A DNA stretch of 64,000 bases from Candidatus Poribacteria bacterium (lineage in GTDB: Bacteria; Poribacteria; WGA-4E; WGA-3G), in contig VXMD01000083.1 in the NCBI GenBank assembly GCA_009841255.1, positions 1 through 64,000 on the forward strand, written 5' to 3'. Below the pieces are notes generated by a model, which was not told the DNA's origin, searched no databases, and saw only the letters and a list, made by a program, of their open reading frames with translations. Made by a program: the position numbers and the translations under genes. How positions within the stretch are numbered: the first letter of the stretch is position 1; each line of letters opens with the position of its first letter. Below, one piece after another: positions 17,703 through 27,022 of this stretch.

Positions 17703-17723
17703 GTGCGATGAATCGCACTACTA
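17703..17723 (-). repeat. REP-like palindrome with GTAG head
   Basis: GTGCGAT-GA-ATCGCAC followed by TACTAC. On the minus strand: GTAGTA plus a perfect 7-bp stem. Confidence 0.65.
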
Positions 17724-17764
17724 CAAACACTTCTTTGTTCAGGGTAGGTGTAAACGTTCTGAGG

Positions 17765-17787
17765 CACAAACTAACAGTTTATGCTAC
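17765..17787 (-). repeat. REP-like palindrome with GTAG head
   Basis: CACAAACT-AAC-AGTTTATG then CTAC (17784-17787). One mismatch in an 8-bp stem; same AAC loop as the unit at 8464. Confidence 0.6.
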
Positions 17788-17793
17788 AATGCG

Positions 17794-19755
17794 TTAACCT
17801 GGTGCGAAGTCGTAGATAGGTTCACGAATAATGACACTTAAGACACTCCAGAATGCACCAACACAGTATTCACCGAGAATCACTCCGAAAAAGAAGAAGA
17901 CCATCGTTCGGTAGGTCCCGGGTCCGCCGAACCGGAGTGCCATCCATTTGAGAAAACTACTGATAACAAGGCAACTCCAAAAATAGCCAACGCCCCCCGT
18001 CATAGAGATAGGATACCCTGCCGGATGGAGGGGCCACCAAATAAAACGCATTCGCATCACCATGAGAAAGAAGGTGAGTCCCATCCCCCCCGCCATGAAG
18101 GAAATTGCGGGAATATCAGGGTCGCGCGGGAAGGCAAACAGCCCCGCAAGCCAGCCGAATTGGCCGATATGTCCTACTGAGGGTCCGATCCCACCCCCCG
18201 CGCCTGTAATCGCACCTCCGAGACGATAGAGTTCGCTGAGCGTTGCCCAAAACGATGCTAGCGACCCCAAAACAACAGCAATCACCATCGCCAATACCAA
18301 GCGTTTCGTGTTCATATTTGCGCGTTCTGCCATCTTGAAGGCTTCGAGTTGATGGGGCATAATATGTTCACGATAGCCGCGCCCACTGAAGAACCAAAAG
18401 TAGGGGAAAACTGTTAGATTATTGGGTCCGATACGGCGCGTCCCCAAAATATTGATTAAGAATTGTTGTGCGTTACACATCCCTGCCATTTCATGTGCCG
18501 GAGGACCGAGTTCGGCGCGTACGCGTGTAATAGCAATCGAAATGGCAGAAAAGAAGGCAAAGAAGGGGAGAATAATTGGGAGTGTCATGCCCGCTTTCAG
18601 ACAGAACCAGATAATATAGAGACTCGCGAGGACGATAAGTAGGAGCGATGTGCGGTATCGGATCGGTTCTTGTGAGTCATCAATACCGCCGGGCATGCCC
18701 AAGATGGTGCGCACGACATTTGCAATGTGTCTACGTGTTACAAGGAGGGCAATCACAAAGATCGCCATCCAACCGCCAATTGACTGTTCACTCCCATACG
18801 GAAACGGAGCTGGAATTGCGAGTGCGCTGCCGAAGACCCGTTGTGCTTTCTCAAACAGGTAGAAAAACCACATAGAAAAGGAGAGATCCAGTGGTAAAAG
18901 GAACCCTAAGCCGATGACAAAGGGGTAGAGCGGCACAGGGATATTGCCGACAGCGTTCCACGGTTTTTCGGTGAAAACTCTGCCCCAATTCCGGGCGTTA
19001 TGACGGACACTGAAATCCGGCAGTACTGGGAAAAAGTGTGCTAAACCGTGCCAGACATTTATCACTGCGGCGATGATAAACCCATACCATAGGATACGAC
19101 TTCGGAAGAGCTGCGCGGCGCCACCTCTTTCTGTAATTGCCATCGGGAGTTGAATAATTGGATACGCTAATTTCTCATGTTCCGTCCACTGTTTCCGAAT
19201 CAGCACATTTACACAGATCATGATGGTACCGAGTGCTATAATAAGCGAGGTCCACCACAGAGTCGGCATTATCCATGCGCCACCAATTTTAGCATTATAG
19301 AAGGGTGTATTGCCTTCGTAAAATCCGCGAATAATCTCTCTGTCGGCAACAACGAGGTGTTGCGGAATATAATTGTGGAACATATCCGCCCAATCGTTCT
19401 CAATTGTTGCGAACCAGAATGCGTGAGGAAGCGCCGGAATTGTAAGCGCCAAGGTATCATGACCCGCCAACCCCGAGGCGATAGAGAGCATGGCGTAAAT
19501 GGTAATCATCTCGCCTTGCGTTAGCGCAGAGCGCGGAGCGACACGCTTCAGGAAAAGATTTATCAAGATCAGGAAAAAGATGTTGAGCACGACATTCCAA
19601 AACAGGGAGATGGTCGTTGGATGTCCGGAGTGCCAGACACACTCAACTTCAATGACCCAAAAGACGTTCGGGGGGATTAAGAAGATGGCGATGAGGATAG
19701 CGCGCCATGTAACACCAGACGCACGGCGTTGGTCCTGTTTGTCTAAGTTTTCCAC
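17794..19755 (-). CDS. large polytopic membrane protein, DUF6785/DUF6784 type (paralogue)
   Basis: A 653-residue paralogue of the protein at 2644. It shares SRxALTQGEM/L, the GHD motif, FWFAT.EN.W, WWTSLI..LGTIMICVNVLIRKQW, FTEKPW(N/D)A, ITRVRAELGPPAHEM and PHQLE.FK. There are at least 12 hydrophobic segments. The reading starts with GTG at 19755 with no clear Shine-Dalgarno site; a later start is possible. It stands alone between PorV-like and GHMP kinase genes. Function unknown; a solute transporter is the natural guess from topology. Confidence 0.75.
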   Translation of the reverse strand: MENLDKQDQRRASGVTWRAILIAIFLIPPNVFWVIEVECVWHSGHPTTISLFWNVVLNIFFLILINLFLKRVAPRSALTQGEMITIYAMLSIASGLAGHDTLALTIPALPHAFWFATIENDWADMFHNYIPQHLVVADREIIRGFYEGNTPFYNAKIGGAWIMPTLWWTSLIIALGTIMICVNVLIRKQWTEHEKLAYPIIQLPMAITERGGAAQLFRSRILWYGFIIAAVINVWHGLAHFFPVLPDFSVRHNARNWGRVFTEKPWNAVGNIPVPLYPFVIGLGFLLPLDLSFSMWFFYLFEKAQRVFGSALAIPAPFPYGSEQSIGGWMAIFVIALLVTRRHIANVVRTILGMPGGIDDSQEPIRYRTSLLLIVLASLYIIWFCLKAGMTLPIILPFFAFFSAISIAITRVRAELGPPAHEMAGMCNAQQFLINILGTRRIGPNNLTVFPYFWFFSGRGYREHIMPHQLEAFKMAERANMNTKRLVLAMVIAVVLGSLASFWATLSELYRLGGAITGAGGGIGPSVGHIGQFGWLAGLFAFPRDPDIPAISFMAGGMGLTFFLMVMRMRFIWWPLHPAGYPISMTGGVGYFWSCLVISSFLKWMALRFGGPGTYRTMVFFFFGVILGEYCVGAFWSVLSVIIREPIYDFAPG

Positions 19756-19793
19756 AATTTTTTAAACTATTAACGCTGGTCACCGCTCTGTAC

Positions 19794-19816
19794 GGGCGAG
19801 GTAACCCCGCCCCTAC
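19794..19816 (-). repeat. REP-like palindrome with GTAG head
   Basis: GGGCGAGG-TAA-CCCCGCCC then CTAC (19813-19816), upstream of the membrane-protein gene. Confidence 0.6.
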
Positions 19817-19956
19817 CACGTTTCGCGGTGGTTTCCGGTTAAGTCTATCCCTCTTTGGATTGCCAAAAGTTAGTTTCTTGTTGTAGGAGCGGCGAATGTA
19901 ATATAAGGAACGGAAATGTAATATCCCCGACGAAATCCCCGCGCCCGTTTCAATTG

Positions 19957-21453
19957 TTAAAAATGTGTAGGCGGTTCAAGTTCTTTCAATTCCCAAAGGA
20001 GATGGCCAAATTCAAACGCGCCAGCGGCGTTTCCTCGAATAAGTTCCCCGTCAATTCCCCAAGAGAGTTTGTAAGCCGCGAGAATTTGTGTCAGCGAATT
20101 TTCCACATTCCCGTGGCACAGCAAGGCAACAGTGCCACCACCGCCACCCCCGGTAATCTTGGCACCGTAGATACCCCCCTGTTCTCCAATCTTCCGAGCG
20201 ATGTTCACGAGTCCATCAACTTCACGGGAACCGAGTCCTGCCAGATCACGGTAACTCGCATTGGATTCGTACATAAGATTCCCCGCTTCGCTGAGGTAAT
20301 CTTGGATCCGCTCGGAATCCGTATCGGCGTTTTTTATAGCAGCAATAAATTGCCGAACACGTGCGTTTTCGTAAATTGCGTGTTGGACCCGGCTCCTAAC
20401 AGCATATAACTTTTCCGGGTCAACCTGCGTCACGGTATCGACTGTTTCGCCGTACGTGTCAAGAAACGCCGCGCCCTGCATCTGCTCAGGCAACAGGTGT
20501 TCACAATGCTGGCGAAACTCCTCGACAGAAAGGTTGCACAGGTAGTTATCCGTTAACGCCTCAGATATTTTTCGAGCGATGCTGCCTTCCGCCGCCGAAA
20601 ACGCCGCTTTGAGAATCGTCAATCCCATAAAAGTGCCGGTGCGTGTGTCAATGTAAGCAGTGCTCGTTGTGCTTCTGCGCACTTTTGTATAGATACCGAC
20701 AAAACTCACGTTTAATGGACATGAAACGAACTCGAGAATTTTGTCCGGTTGACAGAGAATTGAAAGAATCTTTGTTGATGTGCCAGCGGCAGCCGTCACC
20801 TGATCCATAATCCCACATGGGGCACCAACGATTCTATTTTCAACGATCTGTGCGAGGCGCGCGATCTCCATGGCGTCTAAGTCTAAACCGTAGAGTCGAT
20901 TAATTGCCATCAATGTAGCGACCTCAATCGCTGCAGAGGAGGCAACGCCACCACCGATCGGAATATCGCTTTTGATAATTAGTGTGGCACCGTGCGGAAA
21001 TTGATCAATCTTTCCTTCCTTAAGGAGCACATAAAAAGCGCCGAGTATATACCCTGTCCACTCGGTTCCCGATTCTTGGCTGAAATGTTCCCGAACCTGT
21101 GAATACGTTTTGAGAGTGCCGTTCGTATAGAAACTATCAAGCGAGAGATGAAAGTTGGGTCTGAATTGATTTCCCGCTCGGAGTGTGATGGCACAGAGAT
21201 TTCTATCTTCTCTTGCTTGGCACGCGGCAATTGCGGTGCAGTTGAGGGTCATTTCAAAAACATTAGCGCCGCAATAATCAGCGATCCCACCCATAATGTC
21301 AAGTCTCGCAGGCGCACGGGTGACAATCACTTGCCCACCCCTTTGTAAGCCAAACGAAAAGAAGAGCTCAGGAGAATCTTCCTGTAAAAGATACTCCAAC
21401 TCAAGGAGCTGAAAGGATTTCACGCTGGAACCGTGGAGTTGTTCAACTTTCAT
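19957..21453 (-). CDS. GHMP kinase, galactokinase/L-arabinokinase-like
   Basis: About 498 residues. The opening TRAPARLDIMGGIADYCG matches the sugar-binding motif of L-arabinokinase-type and galactokinase-type GHMP kinases (RAPGRLDVMGGIADYSG in plant arabinokinase). Motif 2, the phosphate loop, is IGGGVASSAAIE; motif 3 is KITGGGGGGTVALL near the C terminus. It phosphorylates a monosaccharide at C1 or a related position with ATP. ATG 21453 is used; a GTG four codons upstream is an alternative. Stands alone, with no epimerase or uridylyltransferase beside it. Confidence 0.85.
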   Translation of the reverse strand: MKVEQLHGSSVKSFQLLELEYLLQEDSPELFFSFGLQRGGQVIVTRAPARLDIMGGIADYCGANVFEMTLNCTAIAACQAREDRNLCAITLRAGNQFRPNFHLSLDSFYTNGTLKTYSQVREHFSQESGTEWTGYILGAFYVLLKEGKIDQFPHGATLIIKSDIPIGGGVASSAAIEVATLMAINRLYGLDLDAMEIARLAQIVENRIVGAPCGIMDQVTAAAGTSTKILSILCQPDKILEFVSCPLNVSFVGIYTKVRRSTTSTAYIDTRTGTFMGLTILKAAFSAAEGSIARKISEALTDNYLCNLSVEEFRQHCEHLLPEQMQGAAFLDTYGETVDTVTQVDPEKLYAVRSRVQHAIYENARVRQFIAAIKNADTDSERIQDYLSEAGNLMYESNASYRDLAGLGSREVDGLVNIARKIGEQGGIYGAKITGGGGGGTVALLCHGNVENSLTQILAAYKLSWGIDGELIRGNAAGAFEFGHLLWELKELEPPTHF

Positions 21454-21570
21454 GTGTGTTCCCACCAGACTCCATTGTATGAATATCCCGTTAATTTATC
21501 AAGCCCTTTTTTCAAATAGAACCTGCAAAATCCGCATCCCCTTGATAGTGAAGTCCCAACATAGAAACAT

Positions 21571-23178
21571 TTACGGATTAACGACCCTAACACTCTCCCC
21601 CTGTTTTAGAGAATGCTGTCCAGCAGTGACAACCGCTTCGCCCTCGGTAAGTCCACTCAGAACTTCAGCCTCCGCCCCACGCAAAAGCCCGATTTCCACG
21701 ACACGACGCTGGCTCACTCCATCCTCAATGACGAAGACATTCTGCGTCTTTGCGTTAGCATCCTCAATGAGCGAGGCACGCGAGATGAGAATGGCGTCTG
21801 TATGCACCTGAATAGGGATGGTAACTTTCGCGAACATCCCCGGTTTCAGAGTTCCCTGCGGGTTGTCAATGCGGACTTCAACGATAGCGGTGCGACGTGC
21901 GGGTGTTAAAGTTGGACTAATAAAAGCAACGCTACCGGACATTTGGGCATCTATGCCATCAATCTCTATGAATGCCTGTTGATTAAGTGCCAATTGGCTC
22001 AACTGGACTTCAATAACTTCCACAGTGGCTTTGACGGTATCAATATTAACGATTTCAAAAAGCGGCGCTGCGGGAAGTGCCATGCCCCCTAAATCCAAGG
22101 TGCGTCTGGAGATGATCCCGGAAATTGGGGCGCGAATTGTGGCATCATTCAGACGTTTTTGAGCGAGTTTCAGAGCGACCTCTGCCTGCGTACGTGCGGT
22201 TTTCGCGGACGTAATCTCGGCTTCCCAACTCTTAGCGGTCTTTAAAGCCTCCGCGGAGATCAGTCCTGCCCGCGCGGTTTCGACTTGGGAACGCGCAAGT
22301 TCAATGTCCTTCTCCCATGTCTTCGTGGATGCTTGGGTCTGTGCAAGCCGTAAGGAGGCTTCTGCCTGCTCAACTTGTGCCTCCATGGCTTGAATATCCT
22401 CAGCACGCGCGCCGTTATCGATAAGTTGAAGTTGCTCTGAAACTATTTTCTGTTGCGCAACTGCAACGTCTAACTGCGTCTTTGCACTTTCAACGGATTG
22501 CTGACTAATTGCCCCATTTTGGAAGAGTTGCACCATGCGTTCGTGATTGCTTCTGGCATTCGCAAGGTTTGCGTCGGCTTGACTTAATCCCGCTTCCGCT
22601 TGTCGCCGGTCTTCATCACGCGCACCGCTTTTAATTTTCTGGAGGTTCGCAACAAGAGATTCCAATGCGGCTTGTGCCTGTTCTATTTGCGTGACGGTTC
22701 GGATTTCAGAGAGGTCAACTACCTGTTGTAGCGCGATCTCTGCAGCGCGAAACTGCGCCTTCGCCTGCGCAATCTGCGAACTTACACGCACTTCTGCGAG
22801 CTGCTTTGTCTGTTCATAAGCGGTTTCCGCGGCTTTCAGGGTCGCTTCGGCTTGTTGTACTGCAAGTTCCAATTCCTCATGCTCTACAACAGCAAGAGAT
22901 GTGCCTTTTTTAACACTATCCCCCTCATCTACGTTTAAGGCAACAAGACGACCCGCGACTTTCGGAAATACGCTGATTTGTGATTCCGCTTGAATGGTAC
23001 CGGACAATTCGAGTTCTGAACGAATCTCGCCACGTGCTGCTTTTTTAATTTCCACTGGCTTTAGGACTGTGGCTTGGGCTTGTTGCATCTCAGGTTTTTC
23101 TGGTTTTAGAAACCGCGGCAGGCCAATAATCGCCGCTATTGCTAATACTATGAGTATACCAATCAGTACTTTCTTCAC
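21571..23178 (-). CDS. efflux periplasmic adaptor (HlyD/MFP family) with extended coiled-coil hairpin
   Basis: Membrane-fusion protein of 535 residues, longer than the usual 350-450. A single N-terminal membrane anchor (residues 4-20) is followed by the first half of the lipoyl domain (FPKVAGRLVALNVDEGDSVKKG), a coiled coil of roughly 240 residues, the second lipoyl half (ATIRAPISGIISRR) and the beta barrel. The hairpin holds internal duplications: GARDED.RQAEA/GARAEDIQAMEA, and TWEKDIELARSQ/SWEAEITSAKTA. GTG start at 23178 with GGGGAGAAG upstream. The TolC-family gene lies 43 nt upstream, so they form an operon, but no inner-membrane pump follows. Confidence 0.92.
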   Translation of the reverse strand: MKKVLIGILIVLAIAAIIGLPRFLKPEKPEMQQAQATVLKPVEIKKAARGEIRSELELSGTIQAESQISVFPKVAGRLVALNVDEGDSVKKGTSLAVVEHEELELAVQQAEATLKAAETAYEQTKQLAEVRVSSQIAQAKAQFRAAEIALQQVVDLSEIRTVTQIEQAQAALESLVANLQKIKSGARDEDRRQAEAGLSQADANLANARSNHERMVQLFQNGAISQQSVESAKTQLDVAVAQQKIVSEQLQLIDNGARAEDIQAMEAQVEQAEASLRLAQTQASTKTWEKDIELARSQVETARAGLISAEALKTAKSWEAEITSAKTARTQAEVALKLAQKRLNDATIRAPISGIISRRTLDLGGMALPAAPLFEIVNIDTVKATVEVIEVQLSQLALNQQAFIEIDGIDAQMSGSVAFISPTLTPARRTAIVEVRIDNPQGTLKPGMFAKVTIPIQVHTDAILISRASLIEDANAKTQNVFVIEDGVSQRRVVEIGLLRGAEAEVLSGLTEGEAVVTAGQHSLKQGESVRVVNP

Positions 23179-23221
23179 TTTCTTCTCCCCTTTTAACCAA
23201 TATCGTTAATTTGTCTTTTGT

Positions 23222-24622
23222 TTATTGTAGTTTTTGTCCTATGGCTTTTTCGAGCCTCGCTAAGCCGACAATGTAATCGTGGTGTGCCTGCAGGCGGTTA
23301 ACTTCTGCCTGTGCGAGTGCGAGCTGCGTATCGGTCAGTGCGACTGTGGTAATAATTCCGTTCTGAAATTGGAGATTTGCAATGCGTACACTCTCTTGCG
23401 CTTGTGTAACCGCCTCACGCTGGACCTCAATAATCGTTTCCGCCCCACGGAGGTTGAGATACGCAGCCCGCACTTCAAATTCAACTCCGACTTTCATTTG
23501 AGTTCCGCCCAGTTGGACCTGTTTTAGCGCCGTCTCGGTTTGTTGAACGGTTGCGCGCGTCGCGAATCCATCAAAGATTGGAATATTGATTTGAAATCCG
23601 AGACTCCAAATCCTATTCATTTGGGTGAGTCTTTCATTCTGTGAAATCTGATAGTTCGTGAAGAATCCGAGATCCGGACGGCTTCGTGTTTTGGCAATGT
23701 CAATTTGTTTACGGACAGCATCTTCGGCAAATTGCGTGCGATGTACTTCGGGACGACTTTCAAGTGCCTTCTGGATGAGCCCCTCAAGTTTTAACGCCGG
23801 TATTTTATGGTTTCCTGGGATTTCAAGCGTACCTTTCACCGATATATTCTCAGAAAGTGGTATATTAAGGATCGTTTTATAGGCGTTTTTAGCGGTTTGA
23901 ACACCGTTCTGCGCACGAATGAGTTGTGATTTGGCATTTGCGAGTTGAACTTTGGCACGAAGGACATCGAAATTGGTCGCAGCCCCTGCATCCAGGGATG
24001 CCTCTGCAATTGCGAGTTGCTCTTCAACCAAAGAAACGCTTTGCTGGGCAACTCTTACAAACTCCTGAGCGACCAACGCACCATAGAAGGCCTCAGATAC
24101 ATCCAAACGGAGCTGATTAGAAGCGGCATCAACATCACGTTGCACTGCTTGATAGTTGAGCTGCGCGGCTTGATACCCGTAATAATAGCGTCCCCATGCG
24201 AAGATAGGTTGCGTTAAATTGACCGTGCCTTGAACGTTGTGATGGGCACCGAATTCCAGCTCAATCAGGTCGGATTCGTTATTCGCGCTGGGGGGTGCGG
24301 GACCATCCATTTCACCGCCTGGCCTCGGGAATCCAAACCCGCCCTCGGCTTGAATTACCGATTTTTGTATATCTTTAAAATAGGTGTAATTACCACTGGC
24401 TGTTATTCTTGGCAAGAGTCCTGCGCGTGCTGCGCGAGCTTGTGCCTCGGCGGCTTTGAGGTTCTGCTCAGCGGTCTGAAGGGTAAGATTACTCTGTTTG
24501 GCAATCTCAATACTTTCCTCTAATGTCAACACCTGTGGTTCTTGCGCTACAAGGGAGAGATTAATCAGAAGGAATAGAAAGGTTCCAACACATAAGAAGT
24601 GGTAGAACCGTAATGCATTCAT
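23222..24622 (-). CDS. TolC family outer-membrane efflux protein
   Basis: About 466 residues with a signal peptide (cleavage near LVAQ). The two OEP repeats are visible: EESIEIAKQSNLTLQTAEQN..AAEAQARAARAGLLPRI at the start, and the internal second copy including SLGFQINIPIFDGF and its long helices. TolC proteins form the trimeric outer-membrane channel of tripartite efflux or type I secretion systems. ATG 24622 chosen (GGAGGG upstream); an in-frame TTG at 24640 is less likely. It is followed closely by the adaptor gene. Confidence 0.92.
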   Translation of the reverse strand: MNALRFYHFLCVGTFLFLLINLSLVAQEPQVLTLEESIEIAKQSNLTLQTAEQNLKAAEAQARAARAGLLPRITASGNYTYFKDIQKSVIQAEGGFGFPRPGGEMDGPAPPSANNESDLIELEFGAHHNVQGTVNLTQPIFAWGRYYYGYQAAQLNYQAVQRDVDAASNQLRLDVSEAFYGALVAQEFVRVAQQSVSLVEEQLAIAEASLDAGAATNFDVLRAKVQLANAKSQLIRAQNGVQTAKNAYKTILNIPLSENISVKGTLEIPGNHKIPALKLEGLIQKALESRPEVHRTQFAEDAVRKQIDIAKTRSRPDLGFFTNYQISQNERLTQMNRIWSLGFQINIPIFDGFATRATVQQTETALKQVQLGGTQMKVGVEFEVRAAYLNLRGAETIIEVQREAVTQAQESVRIANLQFQNGIITTVALTDTQLALAQAEVNRLQAHHDYIVGLARLEKAIGQKLQ

Positions 24623-24691
24623 GGCGGTTGCGCCCTCCAATATTAGTTAGAGACAGATATTTACGAAAACACGACTCTACTAATAAAATGG

Positions 24692-24712
24692 GGGCGGGTA
24701 CAGGACCCGCCC
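24692..24712 (+). repeat. palindrome related to the REP-like family, without CTAC
   Basis: GGGCGGGT-ACAGG-ACCCGCCC. Same GC-rich stem as 1771 and 13846 but followed by ATCATT, so the GTAG head is lost. Confidence 0.5.
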
Positions 24713-24733
24713 ATCATTGTATCTAAATTATCC

Positions 24734-26620
24734 TTAATAGCGAACAATGGTTGTCGAATCGCCAACTGCCCAGACCTGACCACTTGGTGTTTGGACGAGA
24801 TCATGCAGATGGCTTGCCGTCGGAGATTCCTGCATCAACCACGTAACGCCGCCGTCAGTTGTGTGGAGAATTGTTCCACCGTCTCCAGCTGCCCAACCTT
24901 CGCTGGCATCTCGGAACAGCACAGCATTCAGGTTAGCATCCGTTGGAACTGTCTGATCGACCCATGTTGCGCCACCGTCGGTGGTTGCCATAATGGCACC
25001 TTGATCACCAGCGATCCACGCCGTCTGTTCGTCAATTGCATAGACATCGTTCAATTTCGGTCCTTGCAAGACAGATGCCCAAGTTAGCCCGCTGTCCATC
25101 GTCTTTGCGATGGTTCCAGCATCCCCAACGATCCAACCGATACTTTCATTGATAAAGTGAACACCATAGAGATTGTTGAAGCCGGCGCCCGTCATCATGG
25201 GGTCCATGTCTTGACCGATCCATGTTTGCCCTGCATCGTTGGTGTGCATAACCCTACCGGTTTCGCCGACTGCCCACGCGTGTGTTGGTGTGCCAAAACT
25301 CATGGCATAGGATCCCATAGCACTCCGCCAACTCATGATGCCTTCAAACTGGATTCGCGAGGCAGTGCCGTGGCCTTCATCACCTGGGTCGCTAACCCCA
25401 TGCCACGTCTGTCCACCATCAAGCGTTTCGACTAACGCGGCGTTGCTACCGACGATATACCCTCTATTTTCATCAACAAACCCGACGCCGAAGAGTTCAA
25501 AGACATCCCCGCTACTTTGAGGCTTCCACGTTTTGCCGCCATCGTTGGTGTGCAAAACGCTCCCTGACAAGCCGACGGCCCAACCCAGTGTGTCGTCGTG
25601 GAAATAGGCAGCACGAAGTTCGCTCGTGCTGGAAACGACATCCCAAGTGTCGCCACCATCGGTTGTGTGGAGGATAGTAGCGTCCTTTCCGACTATCCAT
25701 GCTTCGGTTGGACTCAGCATGTGAACACCCTCGAGCCGAGCTGCAACCGGACGCGGTTCAAGCGGTGTCCACGTTGTACCACCATCGGTTGTCCGAAGAA
25801 TCACTCCGAATTCCGCAGCAGCGATACCTACATTTTCATCGGCAAAATGGACATCCCAAACGGGTTCAGGCATACCGTTAGAATGTGGGACTTTACTCTC
25901 TTGAACGACCCACTCTTGCCCGTCAACGGTGGCAACGACAGCACCACCTGCCCCGACAGCCCAGCCGACTTTGTCATTTAACATGGAAATAGCATCAAGT
26001 GTGTTGACTGTGGCACTGGTCTGGAATTTCCATGTCTGTCCCCCATCTTTGGTGTGGAGGAGGGTGCCACCGCCGCCTGCTGCCCAACCGACCGTTGCAC
26101 TGACAAAGTCGATGCCTTCAATCGTATTATTAGTGCCCGGGTCTTGTTTCGCCCACGTTGTGCCCCCATTTTTCGTGCCAATAATAAGCCCGCCATCTCC
26201 ACTTGCCCATCCATGTTGGTTATCAACAAAGGAGACCGCTAACAGTGCTGTGCGAGTCCCCGTATTTTTCTTCATCCAAGTCTGTCCGCCATCCGTGGTT
26301 TTCAGGACTGTGCCATCGTCTCCAACGACCCAGCCGGTTTGCGGATCAATAAAGCGGACTTTCTTCAGCATAATGTCAAACGGCAAGGGTTGACTCGGTT
26401 GCCTGTTCCAGGTCATACCACCATCTGTGGTATGCAGAATTGTTGAATTGCTACCAACGATCCATCCGTGTTGTGCGTCTACAAAAAAGACATCTGAAAA
26501 ACCCGCCCGCCATTCAGATTCGCTTACTTTCATCCACGCTTTTTGTGCAAACGCGAACTGCAGGGTGCAAAGCAAGAGCAGGACTATCAGAATAGAAAAT
26601 ATCTGCTTTCTCGATTTCAT
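24734..26620 (-). CDS. secreted YCF48/BNR-repeat beta-propeller protein
   Basis: A 628-residue protein with a signal peptide (cleavage near FAFAQ). Repeats of the form VG(W/D)AVG..G.ILHT.DGG.TW recur about every 43 residues, roughly a dozen times. This is the YCF48/HCF136-like signature (photosystem II assembly factor fold, also related to BNR and sortilin repeats) found widely in non-photosynthetic bacteria. It probably forms one or two propellers outside the cytoplasm and binds an unknown partner. It does not carry the C-terminal TTWG tag of the other secreted proteins here. Confidence 0.9.
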   Translation of the reverse strand: MKSRKQIFSILIVLLLLCTLQFAFAQKAWMKVSESEWRAGFSDVFFVDAQHGWIVGSNSTILHTTDGGMTWNRQPSQPLPFDIMLKKVRFIDPQTGWVVGDDGTVLKTTDGGQTWMKKNTGTRTALLAVSFVDNQHGWASGDGGLIIGTKNGGTTWAKQDPGTNNTIEGIDFVSATVGWAAGGGGTLLHTKDGGQTWKFQTSATVNTLDAISMLNDKVGWAVGAGGAVVATVDGQEWVVQESKVPHSNGMPEPVWDVHFADENVGIAAAEFGVILRTTDGGTTWTPLEPRPVAARLEGVHMLSPTEAWIVGKDATILHTTDGGDTWDVVSSTSELRAAYFHDDTLGWAVGLSGSVLHTNDGGKTWKPQSSGDVFELFGVGFVDENRGYIVGSNAALVETLDGGQTWHGVSDPGDEGHGTASRIQFEGIMSWRSAMGSYAMSFGTPTHAWAVGETGRVMHTNDAGQTWIGQDMDPMMTGAGFNNLYGVHFINESIGWIVGDAGTIAKTMDSGLTWASVLQGPKLNDVYAIDEQTAWIAGDQGAIMATTDGGATWVDQTVPTDANLNAVLFRDASEGWAAGDGGTILHTTDGGVTWLMQESPTASHLHDLVQTPSGQVWAVGDSTTIVRY

Positions 26621-27022
26621 TAGATTTCATAGCGTCGGACCCCACGCCCTTTCGGTGTGGAGTGAACGCCAACCTCCTTACTTCTCAAGATGGGCTTGTA
26701 AGCAATGCCCGTCGTTTTAGATAGTGCCTTGTACTATTCAAGAACTGTGAACTGAAAGCCTTCGTGCTTCATTCTATGGTTATATAATATCACGACATAA
26801 TAATTGATGTCAACCGAAAAGTACAAAGGACTCGGTTTCCAATTTGTTGCCATCTGTATAAAAAGGGACACTCTGGACTATGATTTTACTGGCATAAAAT
26901 TTGGATTGACACCCGCTCAATACTCATGGCATAATAAATTAGACGCAGTTTCAAATGAGTCTCACAAACCTATTAAACACGGTTTGCCCAGACGCAAATA
27001 CGAAATAGATGAGGAGATTTTC
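26621..27022. other. intergenic region with a promoter-like site
   Basis: Divergent region between the YCF48-like gene and the first LamG gene. No gene is supported: the frame open from 26804 has no ribosome site, and the LamG signal peptide begins only at 27023. Confidence 0.55.
26906..26935 (+). promoter_or_regulatory. sigma-70-like promoter for the LamG gene at 27023
   Basis: TTGACA at 26906-26911, 18-nt spacer, CATAAT at 26930-26935. About 90 nt upstream of the start codon. Confidence 0.5.

Noticed and set aside
26804-27022. N-terminal extension of the first LamG protein
   Set aside because: A strong ribosome site and a signal peptide begin at 27023; the extension covers a likely promoter.
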